Shown: positions 1 through 12,181 of the stretch, in pieces | Position numbering within the stretch: the stretch's first letter is position 1 | Layout of the letters: every line of letters starts with the position of its first letter | Assembly: GCA_947359465.1 (NCBI GenBank) | Contig: OX375872.1 | Coordinates: 86,129,819 to 86,193,818 of the forward strand | DNA: 64,000 bases | Direction: 5' to 3' | Origin: Metellina segmentata | Taxonomy: Eukaryota > Arthropoda > Arachnida > Araneae > Tetragnathidae | Position numbers and translations under genes: made by a program | The notes under the pieces: model-generated | Databases searched by the model: none | The model's input: the letters and a program-made list of their open reading frames with translations, nothing else | Told to the model about the DNA's origin: nothing

Positions 1-1728
1 GCCAATAACGTAAGTAATTTTTGCTGTCATTAATTACGATAGTTTCAAAATATATGAACGATATTTTACTGTACAAATCCTTTTATTTACACATTTTCTG
101 TGTTACATCAAATGAAAAAATGTAAACTAAGCTCATTTCCAGAACCTTTTTCTGCGGATTTAGTAGTAAAGGAGTTTTATGATAGAAAAATATTTCCTTT
201 TAACAAATTTCCATAATGGTTCATGTACACCTACTACTTATACGTTCCATCTTAAGATAACGTCTCAGTTTATTACTAATCAGCTTAAGAGACCTGCTTA
301 TTAGGTATTGATTCCGGCTAATATATTTTTTCGCAATTACTTACTGCAGCTGCTCGATGAAAAATAATCCCCATATCACATCTAGAATTTATCTAGGGTA
401 TAAGAGTTTTTCTTCAAAAGAGGCATAATATTCAATAATGGCTTATTGCAGTAGAAGGCTGATTTCCAAATTGAAGTTTCAGTAATGATAAATTATGGCA
501 GTTCCTGTGCACTGTAATCGATATCCTTTTACTATGCTCCGAAACTAAAAGCAGAACACAAACTACAGATGCGTATTTTCTACCTTATAAAATTATTTAT
601 TACATTTTAAAAGAATCGAAGACGCTAATTGTCTCAAAGGGCAAATATTGTTAATTAGTGAGACACTGGTGGAACGGGGTGTAAGATTATCGATGTAAAA
701 TTCGCAATAACGTCACTGTCGTTTCCCAGAGCATTTTTTAAGTATTGTGGACTCAAAACCTTATTTTTAGATGAAACTCTGATGAAAAAGCTATATCTGA
801 AGTTAAAGCCATGGGAAAATCAGTAAAGGGATGTCCGCCGTTATTTAACTATTACTTCACTTTCAATTGGTAATTTGTGTTGGTTCCTAAAGCTCCCAAT
901 TTTATATGGTATTCTTATTTATTCTATTTGAAAATAATTTACAGTTTTTTATGTAATACTAAACCGGTAATGGGAAATTAAGTATTGTGAATAACAAAAG
1001 TAACGTCTAAAATCGATAAATTGCCTACAAATTCTCATAAGAACCCACAAATAGAGCTCTTACCATTCCATTTGCATAACCTCTATTCACTTTTCCAAAT
1101 CGCTTTGCTTGTATCGTAAAGATTAATCAACAAGTTCTGCGTTTCATAATAAATAGGTTGTTGGTTAGTTCGCATTAAATACACGTTATCTGCCTGTAAC
1201 AATCAGATCAATGATTGATTTCGATTTTCCATTAAAGTAATTTATCATAATGGAAAATATATTCATGTCAATATAAAACAATTAAAAAAGCAAACATGCG
1301 AATTGATTTGCAATCACAATTACTTTTGAGACCCTCAATGTAATATAACCTTATTTTGGTTACACATTTATATTTTCATATTCGTTGCAGATACTATTAG
1401 TCCTAGACTAGTTTCATAGGTTAGTATAGTATTTAAATGCGCGTCTAGCGTACAAAACTACCACCTAACGTTGCTTGTTTTAATTGATGCATCTGTTGTA
1501 CACACATTTATAGGTTTAGTTATATTGAAAATATCAATCTCCATAGAAATTTCATCTCTATTTTAAGATGTATGAAATGTAGGATTTCGTTTGAATTTAT
1601 AAGCAGTAAAATTATAGACTATGGACAAACTTACACTGGGAGAAAATAAAGGTTTATCTTATCGTGAAGTTTGAGCATGATTCCGCATAACTGAAGGAGA
1701 AACCATTATAAAACTATTGCAGCAATTT
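1..1728. other. AT-rich intronic sequence, no gene seen
   Basis: No open frame with coding character and no recognisable repeat end was found. It is presumably intron of the neuroligin gene, because the next recognisable exon on the + strand starts at 4891 and is internal to the protein. Confidence 0.4.
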
Positions 1729-1920
1729 TGGGATCGTCATAGCTCAGTGGGTATGCCAAACTAACCTTACAGCCTGAGAGTTGTAGGCGATGCAGATTCA
1801 ATTCCACTGAGTGTATTTATCTCTTCTGTGTCAGTAAAGCTTTCCTTGTATGTATGTGCATTTACATGGGGTTGTTTAGGTAAGCTTTGATAAATGTGGC
1901 CCTAGTGCCAGGAAATCCAA
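1729..1920 (+). repeat. tRNA-derived SINE, family A, copy 1
   Basis: The head is tRNA-like, with an A-box-like TAGCTCAGTGG at 1740-1750 and a B-box-like GCAGATTCAATTCC at 1792-1805. The body that follows (TATTTATCTCTTCTGTGTCA, then TTTCCTTGTATGTATGTGCA) recurs at 20444-20632 (inverted), 61220-61375, 61628-61740 and 62041-62165. The tail is GGCCCTAGTGCCA. A complete cloverleaf is not evident, so this is a retroposon head rather than a tRNA gene. Confidence 0.6.
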
Positions 1921-3180
1921 CGAACTTAAAACACAGAGACAACTACAAACACAACTACAAAGTTTGAGATGTAGAATAAGATTTCCCTATTCCTTTTGAA
2001 GCAGCAGCTTGTTCAAATATGGTTATTGTGCCATAAAATACAGCCCGATTAATAAACAAATCACGGCATGATAAAAGCAATATTGAATGCATTAATTAAA
2101 AGCATTTACATCGAATACCATCAAAATTAGATGTTTGAGAATGCTAGTTTGAAGCAGGTGTCACTACTCGATGTAGGATTAAAAATTATTTTAGTTTCCT
2201 CACTTAGACTACGAACAATCCTAATTGGACATGGAATACGCTTTACGAGTTTTGTAACCTTCGAATTACATGACCACATAATCTAGTGAGGTGAATGTTT
2301 ATAGGTGTCTGTAGACGGCGTGGTTCTATAATTTAATAATGGAATGAACTTGTATGACGTGGTAGCAGCATCTAAATCTTGTTCCAAACCGGTGACGTGT
2401 CTCACGTGACAGTTATCGTCTCGCCACTTTCGTGATTTCTGCACTCTCGGAACGAGAATGACTGAGCTTAACAGCGCTTGTGGAAGATTGAACGCCGTCG
2501 CAATTTGCGTCACTTGTTAAAGCCCTAACTATACCAGAGCAAGACAGGGTGGCCAATATCTTATTTGAACGAGACTGAGAATTCCGTTTACTCGACGAAA
2601 TATTTCTACTTGTTGGAGGGGTCCGAAATTATCGATCTACTAAGATCAGCTTAAAAGCTTTGAATATGTGAAGACCGCAGGATAGTTACTTTGGACCAGG
2701 TTTGTTTATCCTTTTAAAGCATTACGCTCAGTAATATGTTTAGTTTTATGGAGGTAATGTTATGTGGTGTTATTTTTAGCAGTTTCAGTCAAGCTATGCT
2801 GTTTTTTTATATACGTGTTTGAGAACCATTTAAAAGGCCACCGATTTTTATTTATCCGATATAACGATTTTTATTTTATTTTGTTAAAATAAGATATCAC
2901 AGCATTATAACAATTTTGCGACTAACGAGGATTGGTATCTTTAATAAACTGAATTCTTGCGAAATTCAAATTTAATTTAAGCTGTTCTATCAGTCGAATT
3001 TTGAAATTTGAGGGACGTTCTAAGACATCAGTTACATTTAGCAGCATAACAATAGTTTCCATGTGCTCTTCCGTGCTTTATCCGTTATTTTATTATCCGT
3101 ATTTTATACAAAGTGAGTTATTTTCGGTAACCAGACAATACACATTTTAATGGAGATGACTTATTGGTAAAAATATCAAA
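1921..3180. other. Non-coding stretch with a GC-richer patch at 2270-2520
   Basis: Mostly AT-rich. The patch at 2283-2513 is open on the minus strand for 76 codons from a GTG and looks less AT-biased than its surroundings. It has no protein family that I recognise and no splice signals. It may be part of an old repeat or a conserved non-coding piece. Confidence 0.3.
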
Positions 3181-3862
3181 CTAAGGGGCCACGGTACCCT
3201 TTAACAATTGTTTTTGTTTTCATATTTACAGCAATTTGAAATGTAAATTACAAAAGAAAAAAATTATAGTTTCATTCCCAATAATTAAATAATTAAATTT
3301 TTATAAAAATATTTCAATATTTTCAAATTTTTACTCCATTTTCAAATTTAAATTTTTTAAAATATTTTTTTGTATTTATTTTCTATGAAAGGTTTATTAC
3401 GATTTTGTGCATGTGTTTACATATAACACAGTTATTTATTTTTTTACAAATATTTTTGTAACAAATACTGTGAAAAACAGCCAAAAAGAAATCATAGTTG
3501 ATTTCAGCAATTTTTGAAAAATACTTTTTTTTTTAAATCCTTATTCCATGCATAAAGTTATGAAATATAACTTAATAAACAACAAAAAAAAGTTTAAAAT
3601 CTCTACAACAATTACAATAAAAGCCTTAGCATTTTAAACACACTATATAGTTATGAAATATAAAAAAACAAGAAAAAGCACTTAGAAATTTTAAATGCTT
3701 TCGATTTCCTTCCTCATATTGATAGAAAAACTTGAATGCCTCGCTAAATAATTTAGCCACAGCTATAAAAATTCGCACATATTCTTTAAAGTTGTATAAG
3801 TAATACATGATGATAAAATTGTTTCAACATTTTATCAATTTTAGGGTACCGTGTCCCCTTAG
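3181..3862. mobile_element. Degenerate F2-type short inverted-repeat element
   Basis: Inverted ends CTAAGGGGCCACGGTACCCT (3181-3200) and AGGGTACCGTGTCCCCTTAG (3843-3862) enclose a very AT-rich, non-coding 640-bp core. The ends resemble F2 (31759-32498), with CTAA/TTAG in place of TTAA. This looks like a non-autonomous DNA transposon copy whose flanking TTAA has mutated. Confidence 0.6.
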
Positions 3863-4500
3863 AAAAACGTATTTTTTTTAATATTATTACCTAATAAGGC
3901 ATAGTAAATATATTACTCTCCTCTCCTATTCTAATTTTTAAGTTAAGCTCACGATCACTTTAATTGCTTCTAACGTTGTGATTAACGCAGGAATATTGAT
4001 TTTAATTATACTACTCTAACTTTTTTACTTATAATTTAAGCTGTAAAATGTTAACTTTTCCTTCAAGGTGGGTCCAAAAATATCTATTTATTTTCAAAAT
4101 ATAATTTAAGACCACTACAACTCTGACTCTTGTCAATGCCATTAAGTTATTTATGTCATAAAATAGTAATCGACTACAGATTCGATTACTTTCAAATATC
4201 ACACTCCGGTCTTCGGAATTAAATAAACACGACGTCCTATGCTGTTCTATATTATTGATAAATTCATCAATAGAAAATAGGTATATTCCTGCTAGTAAAT
4301 CGGCTTATGGTAAACCAAATGGTACATGAAGGAAAACTATAGTTAAAATGAAACACCTCAAACAAAATTCACAATAACGAAATTTATATTTTGTTTAAAT
4401 TAAACCTCATCTTATGAATAAGAAATTTCTCTCTATTATCCCTTCTACTATTTCAATAATTATTTAATTTTTAATAAGTGTTTTCTCTTCCACGTTGTAG
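3863..4500. other. AT-rich intronic sequence, nothing recognised
   Basis: No coding frame, repeat end or tandem structure could be supported here. Confidence 0.35.
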
Positions 4501-4747
4501 TTTACAGTCGATTTGATAGACGAGTGTCTAATCTTCGAAATGATTACGAAGTGATATCTCCACCACAAGATCTGACACATTTTGCTACTGACAAGATATA
4601 ACATCATAAAGATATTACAGATATTTGACGATGATGAGATCAATATCTGATCAGTTTTAGTTTAATGACGATAGATCTCGTCCATCAAGATCTAGTCAGT
4701 TTTGTTAATGATGAGATGCCTCGTTGAGACAGCCACCAGGGGCTTAA
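4501..4747 (+). mobile_element. F1 element, degenerate copy
   Basis: Contains F1 subrepeat cores (CAAGATCTGACACATTTTGC, then CGTCCATCAAGATCTAGTCA) and the right-end pattern GAGACAGCCACCAGGGGCTTAA. The left end is decayed (TTTACAGTCGATTTGATAGA). It sits about 150 bp upstream of the first neuroligin exon. Confidence 0.55.
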
Positions 4748-4890
4748 CTTTCTAGTCGTTGGTAATTAAGCATCGTGTAGCAAAACATGATCGTAGAGCG
4801 ACAAACCAAACTATATTTTTTCGCCTGACCATATACAGCAAGTCATGCTTTTCTGAAACAAACTTAATATTTTCTCTTTTCATCTCCTAG

Positions 4891-5079
4891 CTATGAAACC
4901 AAAGATCAGGGACCATTATCATGCTCACAGGCTTTCTTTCTGGTTGAGTCTCATCCCCAAACTACATCGACAAGGGACCACTCCGGGCGTCGCATCTCAG
5001 CATCATCTTTTAGAAGACCATGACAACCCTCTCACTTACGATGGAATCGTACGGCAAGGTCCAGTACTAGCTCCCATAG
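4891..5079 (+). CDS. Neuroligin, internal exon after the esterase domain
   Basis: Neuroligins are single-pass postsynaptic adhesion proteins with an inactive cholinesterase-like ectodomain that binds neurexin. The translated exon (62 codons after the split first codon) contains KPKIRDHYHAHRLSFWLSLI, the conserved segment just after the esterase fold in the family, then an acidic EDHDNP stretch and TYDGIVRQ. The acceptor is strong: a pyrimidine run followed by CTAG at 4887-4890. The exon opens with CT, completing a codon begun upstream. Two donors give the same phase: ATAG|GTAACA (exon end 5079, preferred) and CAAG|GTCCAG (exon end 5058). Either leaves one base, which fits the GA start of the exon at 14788 and makes a glycine codon. 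The first exons are outside the window. Family identity is well supported; the paralogue number cannot be told. Confidence 0.85.
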
Positions 5080-8000
5080 GTAACATCGCACTTTCTTTTC
5101 TTATCCAAATGTTGAATGTATTGTTTTATTGTCACGCCATCACCATGACGAAATACGACGATGAAAGTTTTTATATCTTAGCAATGACTCTGGGCAAGTT
5201 TAAAGTAAGACTTGTCGATTTATGAAATGATGCTGATAGAATTTCATCATTCTTCTGGGTCGATACACTTGCTGTTAACTCGCTTGAATATTTGAATTGT
5301 AAGGAAGGTCTCCAGAGTATTTTATCGCACTTTCTTTTTGGCGCATATCCAAGAACTGTTGGTTTTAAAAGGTGATGAATCTACTGCGAAAGATCTCTCC
5401 CTTGCAAGTGTTTTATGGAGAGCCTATTACTCTAGCATAAAATATTTTTGGAGGAAAATGCGTTTAAAAATTTTATTTGTTATTCGAATTTATAAAAGTG
5501 AGTTATCATAAACCGTTTATGCATTACGCATGCAGTGGAACTTGTAAGGGAAGAAGACACACGTCGAACCTCAATATTTTCGCAAACTGATAACGCTTCT
5601 AGGATAAAGACGGAACTCCTAAAATTTCTTTTGATGAAAACATTTGATTTTAATCTAGCAATTCGTATATTTATGAGGAATAGTTTTCGATTAGATTGGA
5701 GACCTCACAAGTAAAATTGAATTCAGGCAGTACGCTTTCCTTATTTGGAAGATGAATAATTTATAATATTGAAATCCAATGGTTCTTTATACCCCAAGAA
5801 CATACTTTCCAATGGTTTGAATGAATAATAATTGCATATTGCGCATAGTGTGGTCCAAATTAAATACATCTCTTCCACCACGATATGCTGATTTGGTTTT
5901 GAAAATTGACTAAAATACATAAGCGTAGAAAAATGATATATCACACCACATGGCTTTCTACATATCTTCAGTTTACAAAATTTAAATTTCTACCAATCCT
6001 AAAAAAAAGACCAAAATCAAACTTGGCCTAACTTTCAGGACTTGGTATCGGTGCTATTTGAAATAAGGAAACAGAAAAATAACGTCCTAAAATATTGTAA
6101 CATAAAATCTTAACCTTAGAAAATAAAAGTATTTGTTTTAAACAGAAATGAACTAGTTTTAGCACTAAATGGGAGAATTGTTTTCCAAGATTTAGAACTC
6201 TCCTTTTCAGAACTTAGATTTAGAACTTTTTGTCCAACCCTCGTTTGAAACAGCTGCAAACAGGTATCAGAGCTGAAGCAGAACCTACTCTATAGAAAAC
6301 AGCTGACTACATTTTTCAAGACAGAGAAACTGTATCGGTACCACTTTGTGCAGGAAATGATTAGGCTCTGGAGCGTACTCTAAACGCGTTTTAAAAGAAT
6401 CGCAAAGTTGAACAAATACAAATGGTTTGATCCTCCAAAATTCCATTATACACTGACAAAATGGTTCCGAGATTGAGTGATGCAGTTAATTGAATTTACA
6501 GAATTAGATATAAGAAAAAAACTGAAGAAATGTGATGGAAAAAATTTTCATAAAAATATTTCTCTTTAAATAAAATAAAAACATGTTTCTCGCTTTTTAA
6601 TATTCTACGTGCTGTAAGTTATTTTGCAAGTAAAGGTTACATTATCCTTGTTTTAAAGATGAACTTTTGCATGTCAAGATCTATTATTTCTGAAGCAATA
6701 ACTTTAAAAGTTGATAACAAAAAATCTATTTTCTTATTTCAGTATCAGGTATTAAAGACATTAACTATTACTGTTATTTGAACTTGAAATAAAAACAAAG
6801 TTAAAATACTGTGTTTGAAAGAATGGTTTTGTATCGATTCTTTAAATTTAGGTAGACAACTTAAAGTATTCATTGAAATTTTAAAAGATATGCTTAATAT
6901 CTACTTAAGATGGTGAATTTATATATAGACAACTTCCTATTCGATACTTGATCTTTCTCATTAAATACATAATCTATAGTACTTGTTTTAAACAGTAGAA
7001 AGTAAGTATCTTAATTGGGAGATACCCCCCCCAATGGAGTTTAACAAATTTTAAAATGCTGAGAAACCAGCCAAGTAAGATTATGCTGATTTTAATTTAA
7101 AATCGTGGCCTTGTATACAAAAGACAAATTTTATAAAACTGGAATAGTTTTAAAATGTAAACAGAAACATCTTGTACGTAAAATTGGGATGTATTGTCTG
7201 TTTTCCTTCTTTCTTTTCATAGCCCATCTGTAACTCCAGTGCAACATAAATTCAATTAAAAACCAGCACTTTGTCTTTGTAGTACCTGCATCCAGTAAAG
7301 AAATTTAAAAATTTACAAACACAGAAATTGCTTCTTACCTTCACCAAATCCATTGGAAATGTAAACAATATTACAATTCCAAACATTGCGGCAATATCAA
7401 AACCACTTTAAAGCAAACTTTCCTGAAACAAACGAAAATAGCTAGAATCAACAAGAGAAAATAAAAAAAGAAAAAAAAACCAGTTTATAACTATAGTTTA
7501 ACTATATGGGTAGATATGTAAATTACATAAATTCTCAGAATTTTATTCTTCCAACAATGGTATTTTGTTTTTATCGTGAAAGTAAATGCTTGCATAAAAT
7601 TGAGTAAAAACCTGAACAAGATTGCTGCTTTCTTAATTTCAAATACACTACTTGTTATTATAATAGACATCGTCAAATGACACGCATTTCACACGCAATA
7701 AAAAAGTACCATTTTATTCCATTGAAGTAATGCTTAAAACCTTTTTCGGTTACGTCTTCCTTTCTCGTCAAAAGAATGAAGAACATTTTGCTCTTTTATT
7801 TAATAGAAGGGAGATATCTATCTCAGCTTTATCTTAGTCTATCTCGAAATAAACCAACGAATCTTGTTTCATTTTTATTGAATTTTACTTTTATTCGTAA
7901 AGTTTCTCGGAAGAAAAGCTTTAAAGATCCAGAAAACTATTTCATCACGAACTCTTGATCCCAATCTAGTCAGTTTTAATGCAAGTAAAATAAATGAAAC

Positions 8001-8669
8001 TAAAATATTTTGTTTAAAACGCATTTTAACAAAAGAAATACACATATGTGTGTACTTTTATTTTAGAATAGATGAACAGGAAAAACGCTGTATGATTACT
8101 TATTTTAATTGTTAGTTTTTATTTATTTGCATACTAAAAGTACTTTGTGTAAAAAATACTTTTAAAATTCATAAAACTTTGAAATAATAATTTTTTATGA
8201 TAAATAGCATTTTTGTGCAAGAATATTGTGCGTTTGTTTTTTAATTCCTGTTGTACAACTAAAAGACCGACAACCTCTTAGAACAGCAGCTAAATTATAC
8301 CACTAGCTTTATGTGAAATTCGACACAAAATATTCACGATTACCAGTCAACACATCTTTCCTTCTAAACACAATTTACTAAATGTAATTTTATTTAATCT
8401 GCACATAGCCCTGCAAGACTAAATTGCAACTGCAAATCTAGGCAGTCCTTCAAAGACTTCTAACCAAAAAAAAAATTTATATCCAAAAAACAAACTAAAT
8501 TTTGTTTTGAGCCCAGAGAATCATGATAAAATAAAAAGTTTGTAGTCCTTTAGCGGTCTTGCAGCGTTGTCAGTTTTGCTTTACAATTACTATCAATATA
8601 CCTAACAAAAACTTCAATTCCATTTTTAATTAATGAAAAATAATGAATAATGAGGGATTTGTTTTCAAT
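5080..8669. other. Neuroligin intron, first part
   Basis: AT-rich with no repeat ends or coding frames that I recognise. It is the 5' part of an intron of about 9.7 kb running to 14787. The LTR retrotransposon downstream lies in the same intron in antisense orientation. Confidence 0.5.
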
Positions 8670-8874
8670 TGTTGAGATCGGTATATGGTTGCAGAAAGGA
8701 AGCACTTCAGGAACAGGAACAACAAGAACTTTAATAAACAATAATAGGTTAGTTACATGGTTCGTCTCGCCTTCAGTACGAGTGCGTCTGCTGGTGTTAG
8801 TATTCAAAGACCGACTTTATATACAACTCTGCGCTACGGCAGAGTGGAGCGCCATCTACTGGGTGAATACTACA
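8670..8874 (-). repeat. 3' LTR of the gypsy element
   Basis: On the minus strand it runs TGTAGTATTCACCC...CAACA. It matches the copy at 13051-13255 base for base by eye. It contains TATATAAAG (8814-8824 region). The sequence just outside it toward pol (8875-8890) reads GGAGGGATACTC on the minus strand, a weak purine-rich candidate for the plus-strand primer. Confidence 0.95.
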
Positions 8875-9049
8875 GAGTATCCCTCCAGTGACGAAGGAAC
8901 GATAAACATAGGTAATATATACAGCACAGATAAGCAAGACAAAATAAGAAAATGAGTACACATACAATTGAAGATATTTACAATTTTAAATAGTAATGTA
9001 GCTATTCACAATTCAATGAAGTACACACAATGAGGGAAAAAAATGTTAG

Positions 9050-12000
9050 TTATTTCTCCATGACAAGTCTATCGGGGAAATGTACACACCGTCCCGATCG
9101 TGTAATTACAGGTGTTTTAGATTGTGGCTTAGGTGTGACCGATTTAAGTTTGTCAATGTGGGAAGATAGCTTTGGGGATTCCATGGCATCCGAAAAATAA
9201 AAAGCTGGCTTTACTCTGTCGATGGAAACAGTGTTTTTCTTACCATTTAACTCAATGACAAATTTTTTGTCTGTACGGTTAACAACCAGATGTGGTCCAG
9301 AATAAGGAGGTGTGAGAGGAGGTCGAACTTTGTCGATTCTTAAAAATATATGGGTGCATGATTTTAATGATGGGTTTACATAAACTTTAGTATTACCATG
9401 ATTTGTAGATGCGATAGGATTTAGTTTTCGCATCATTGAAATGAAATTGGACACATAAGTAGGAGTAAGGGATTGGGGTACGGAATCAGTTGTAAAAAGA
9501 TCAGATGGTAAACGTAAAGTAGTACCATAAACAAGTTGAGAACTGGTCGCATTGATATCCTTCTTAAGAGAAGAGCGTAGACCTAATAAAACTATGGGTA
9601 AAACTTCCGTCCACTTAGTGTGTTCATGAGCTGTTATGGCTGCTTTGAGGTGCCTGTGAAAGCGTTCAATCATCCCATTTGATTGAGGATGATAAGCAGA
9701 AGAAAGAATTCTATCAGTGCCTAAAGTATTTGTGAGTTCACGAAGAAGATTAGATTTAAAATTTTGTCCCTGATCTGAAGTAATAGTGACTGGTGTACCG
9801 AATCTACAAATCCAACCGTGGAGGAGAGCTCTAGCAGTGGTTTCTGCTGTCATATCCGTGGTGGGAATGGCCTCAGTCCATCGGGTGAATCTATCAATGA
9901 TGGTTAAGCAATATCGGTAGCCATCGGAAGGTGGATAAGGTCCGATAAAATCAACGTGAATATGCGCAAAACGCGCGTCCGGTAAAGCAAATGTGCTAAG
10001 TGCAGCTTTGGTATGCTGAAATACTTTTGCTCTCTGACATTTATTACAACCACGTACTTTGCCTTTGATGAACTTTTTCATACCAGGCCACACAAATCGG
10101 CTTGAGATTAAATTAGTTGTAGCTAAAATACCTGGATGGGAGAGATAATGAAGGTTTTCAAAAACAGTAAGTCGCAGAGATTTCGGAACAAATGGGCGAG
10201 GGTTTTCAGTGGATTTATCACAATATAAGTATATATCTTCAAGTGGAAAGTAGTGTTTTTCCAATTTTAGTGATGTTTCCGAGTTGAGTAAGTTTGAAAG
10301 TTCCTCATCGTGCAGTTGTTCCTCTGCAAACATTTTATAGTCAAGTGAAGGAGTTTTTGTAATGGCATCAATCTCGATCCGAGATAAAGCATCTGCAGCA
10401 ATGTTGTCTTTACCACTAACATGCCGAATGTCAGTGGAAAACTGCGAAATGAAATCCAAATGTCTTAGCTGGCGTGGTGAACATTTATCCGCTTTCTGTT
10501 GAAAAGCAAATGTTAGCGGTTTTTGATCGGTATAGATGAAAAAGTCTCTGCCTTCTAGCATATGTCGAAATTTTTTTATTGATGAATAAATTGCTAGAAG
10601 TTCACGATCATATGTAGACCACTTTTTCTGACATTTGTTAAGTTTTATGGACATGAATGCTATAGGTTCCCACTTTCCTTCGGTAGATTGCATGAGAGAA
10701 CTACCAATTGCAACGTCCGATGCGTCAGTCCAAAGACTAAGTTGAGCACTGGGAATCGGATATCTAAGTAAAGTTGCTTTGGCAAGTGCCTTTTTTGCAT
10801 CAGAAAAAGCAGTATCTGCAGCAGTTGTCCAATCAAGTGGATTTTCAGGGGATTTGCTAGTTCGAGTAGGTTTTCTTTTGTTCCGGTTACCTTCTAAAAG
10901 TTGTATCATGGGTGCTAAAATGTGAGAGGCTCTGGGTATGAAACGTCTATAAAAATTATACAGACCTAGAAATCTACGAAGTTGTGTGAGTGTAGTTGGT
11001 TTGGGAAAGTTTTGAATTGCTTCTACGCGATCTGGGAGTGGTTCTAATCCTTGCTCTGAAATTTTAAAGCCAAGAAAATTTAAAGATGATACACCGAAAG
11101 TACATTTTGATGTTTTTAACGTAAGACCATAATGATCAAGACGTTCAAAGAGTGCGCGAAGATGAATCATATGTTCTTCGCTAGTATTACTGGCAATTAA
11201 AATATCATCTATAAATGCAAAGACACCATCCAGACCACGCGTAACCTCGTCGATAAATCTTTGAAAAGTGCTTGAAGCATTACATAACCCAAACTGCATC
11301 CTTGTACTTTCAAATAGTCCAAAAGGGGTGCAAATGGCTGTTTTATGGATGTCCTGGGGGGCAACAGGAATTTGATGGAAAGCTTTGATTAAATCTACTT
11401 GCGAAAAGATTTTCTTTCCATGCAGCTCATTAGTAAAATCTAATATACTAGGAACTGGATATTTATCTTTGACTGTTTGCGAATTTAAAGCTCGAAAATC
11501 ACCCACAGGACGCCAATCGTCACATCCTTTTTTAGATACCATGTGTAGAGGTGACGCATAATTACTTTTGGATGGTCGCATATGACCCAAATCAAGCATG
11601 TATTGAAATTCGGTTTTCGCTATTTTTAACCGATCAGGAGCAAGACGTCTAGGTTTAGCAAACACTGGCGGGCCATGAGTTTCAATATGATGCAGGACAT
11701 TGTGTTTTACAGGTTGATTTGCACATGGCACTTTTGTAATATTAGGAAAATCGACCAATAATTTAGAAAAATCGTTATCCAATGTAACAACTTTGACAGA
11801 AAAAATATCAGCATTAACAAGACCGTGATAATTCAGATTAGTAGTACAATCATTTAAACGCTTACGCCGTAAATCAGGTTTTAAATTGAAATAATGCAAA
11901 AAATCTGCACCAAGAATCGCTGTGGTAACATTACAAACATAAAATGGGAAAACAAAATTGCGTCTTAAACCAAAATCTAAAGATAATAGTTTTTGACCAT

Positions 12001-12142
12001 AAACATGAATTGTTGTGCCATTTGCAGCACTAAAGGTTTGAGTTGGATGTTGTTTCCGCTGCGATTTGGTAGCAGGGATAATCGAAACATCCGATCCAGT
12101 ATCGACCAAAAGGTTTAAATTCGTTTTTTTTTTCTCTAACAA
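9050..12142 (-). CDS. pol: Pol polyprotein: protease, RT, RNase H, integrase
   Basis: This 1030-codon open frame encodes the replication and integration enzymes of the retrotransposon. Visible in order: aspartic protease (DTG at 14-16, ILGADF near 76); reverse transcriptase with catalytic D250 and FIDD at 310-313; RNase H with D473, E514, D539 and ADALSR; integrase zinc module H665, H669, C699, C702; integrase core D731, D790, E826 (35 residues between the last two); and a GPF/Y-like module around 945-981 (YSGPHLVV). No internal stop is present and all catalytic residues are intact. The frame starts at TTG, not ATG, because translation normally enters from gag. The residues expected just before the protease (RLFV...) lie in another frame, upstream of a run of ten A. 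Confidence 0.95.
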   Translation of the reverse strand: MLEKKKTNLNLLVDTGSDVSIIPATKSQRKQHPTQTFSAANGTTIHVYGQKLLSLDFGLRRNFVFPFYVCNVTTAILGADFLHYFNLKPDLRRKRLNDCTTNLNYHGLVNADIFSVKVVTLDNDFSKLLVDFPNITKVPCANQPVKHNVLHHIETHGPPVFAKPRRLAPDRLKIAKTEFQYMLDLGHMRPSKSNYASPLHMVSKKGCDDWRPVGDFRALNSQTVKDKYPVPSILDFTNELHGKKIFSQVDLIKAFHQIPVAPQDIHKTAICTPFGLFESTRMQFGLCNASSTFQRFIDEVTRGLDGVFAFIDDILIASNTSEEHMIHLRALFERLDHYGLTLKTSKCTFGVSSLNFLGFKISEQGLEPLPDRVEAIQNFPKPTTLTQLRRFLGLYNFYRRFIPRASHILAPMIQLLEGNRNKRKPTRTSKSPENPLDWTTAADTAFSDAKKALAKATLLRYPIPSAQLSLWTDASDVAIGSSLMQSTEGKWEPIAFMSIKLNKCQKKWSTYDRELLAIYSSIKKFRHMLEGRDFFIYTDQKPLTFAFQQKADKCSPRQLRHLDFISQFSTDIRHVSGKDNIAADALSRIEIDAITKTPSLDYKMFAEEQLHDEELSNLLNSETSLKLEKHYFPLEDIYLYCDKSTENPRPFVPKSLRLTVFENLHYLSHPGILATTNLISSRFVWPGMKKFIKGKVRGCNKCQRAKVFQHTKAALSTFALPDARFAHIHVDFIGPYPPSDGYRYCLTIIDRFTRWTEAIPTTDMTAETTARALLHGWICRFGTPVTITSDQGQNFKSNLLRELTNTLGTDRILSSAYHPQSNGMIERFHRHLKAAITAHEHTKWTEVLPIVLLGLRSSLKKDINATSSQLVYGTTLRLPSDLFTTDSVPQSLTPTYVSNFISMMRKLNPIASTNHGNTKVYVNPSLKSCTHIFLRIDKVRPPLTPPYSGPHLVVNRTDKKFVIELNGKKNTVSIDRVKPAFYFSDAMESPKLSSHIDKLKSVTPKPQSKTPVITRSGRCVHFPDRLVMEK
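12124..12133 (-). other. A10 tract breaking the start of the protease
   Basis: Ten T on the + strand are ten A in the coding strand. The RLFV segment that normally precedes the protease DTG is open in the frame upstream (12269-12030), whereas DTG and the rest of pol are in another frame. The switch falls in this homopolymer, and a one-base length change would account for it. It could be a real mutation, a slippage site or an assembly error. Confidence 0.6.
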
Positions 12143-12181
12143 ATAGGCGACTTGATCGAGTAGGCAAAAAGTATGTCGCTT

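Noticed and set aside
1..15. An exon end at the window start (AAC|GTAAGT)
   Set aside because: The exon at 4891 needs one leftover base from its predecessor; in that phase the last full codon here is TAA. Likely a chance donor-like sequence.
1730..1810. A tRNA gene
   Set aside because: A- and B-box-like motifs are present but the arms do not pair well and the sequence continues into a repeated SINE body.
8650..8955. Open frame of 101 codons on the + strand
   Set aside because: It runs through the LTR, and the same peptide appears at 13070-13327. It is an LTR shadow.
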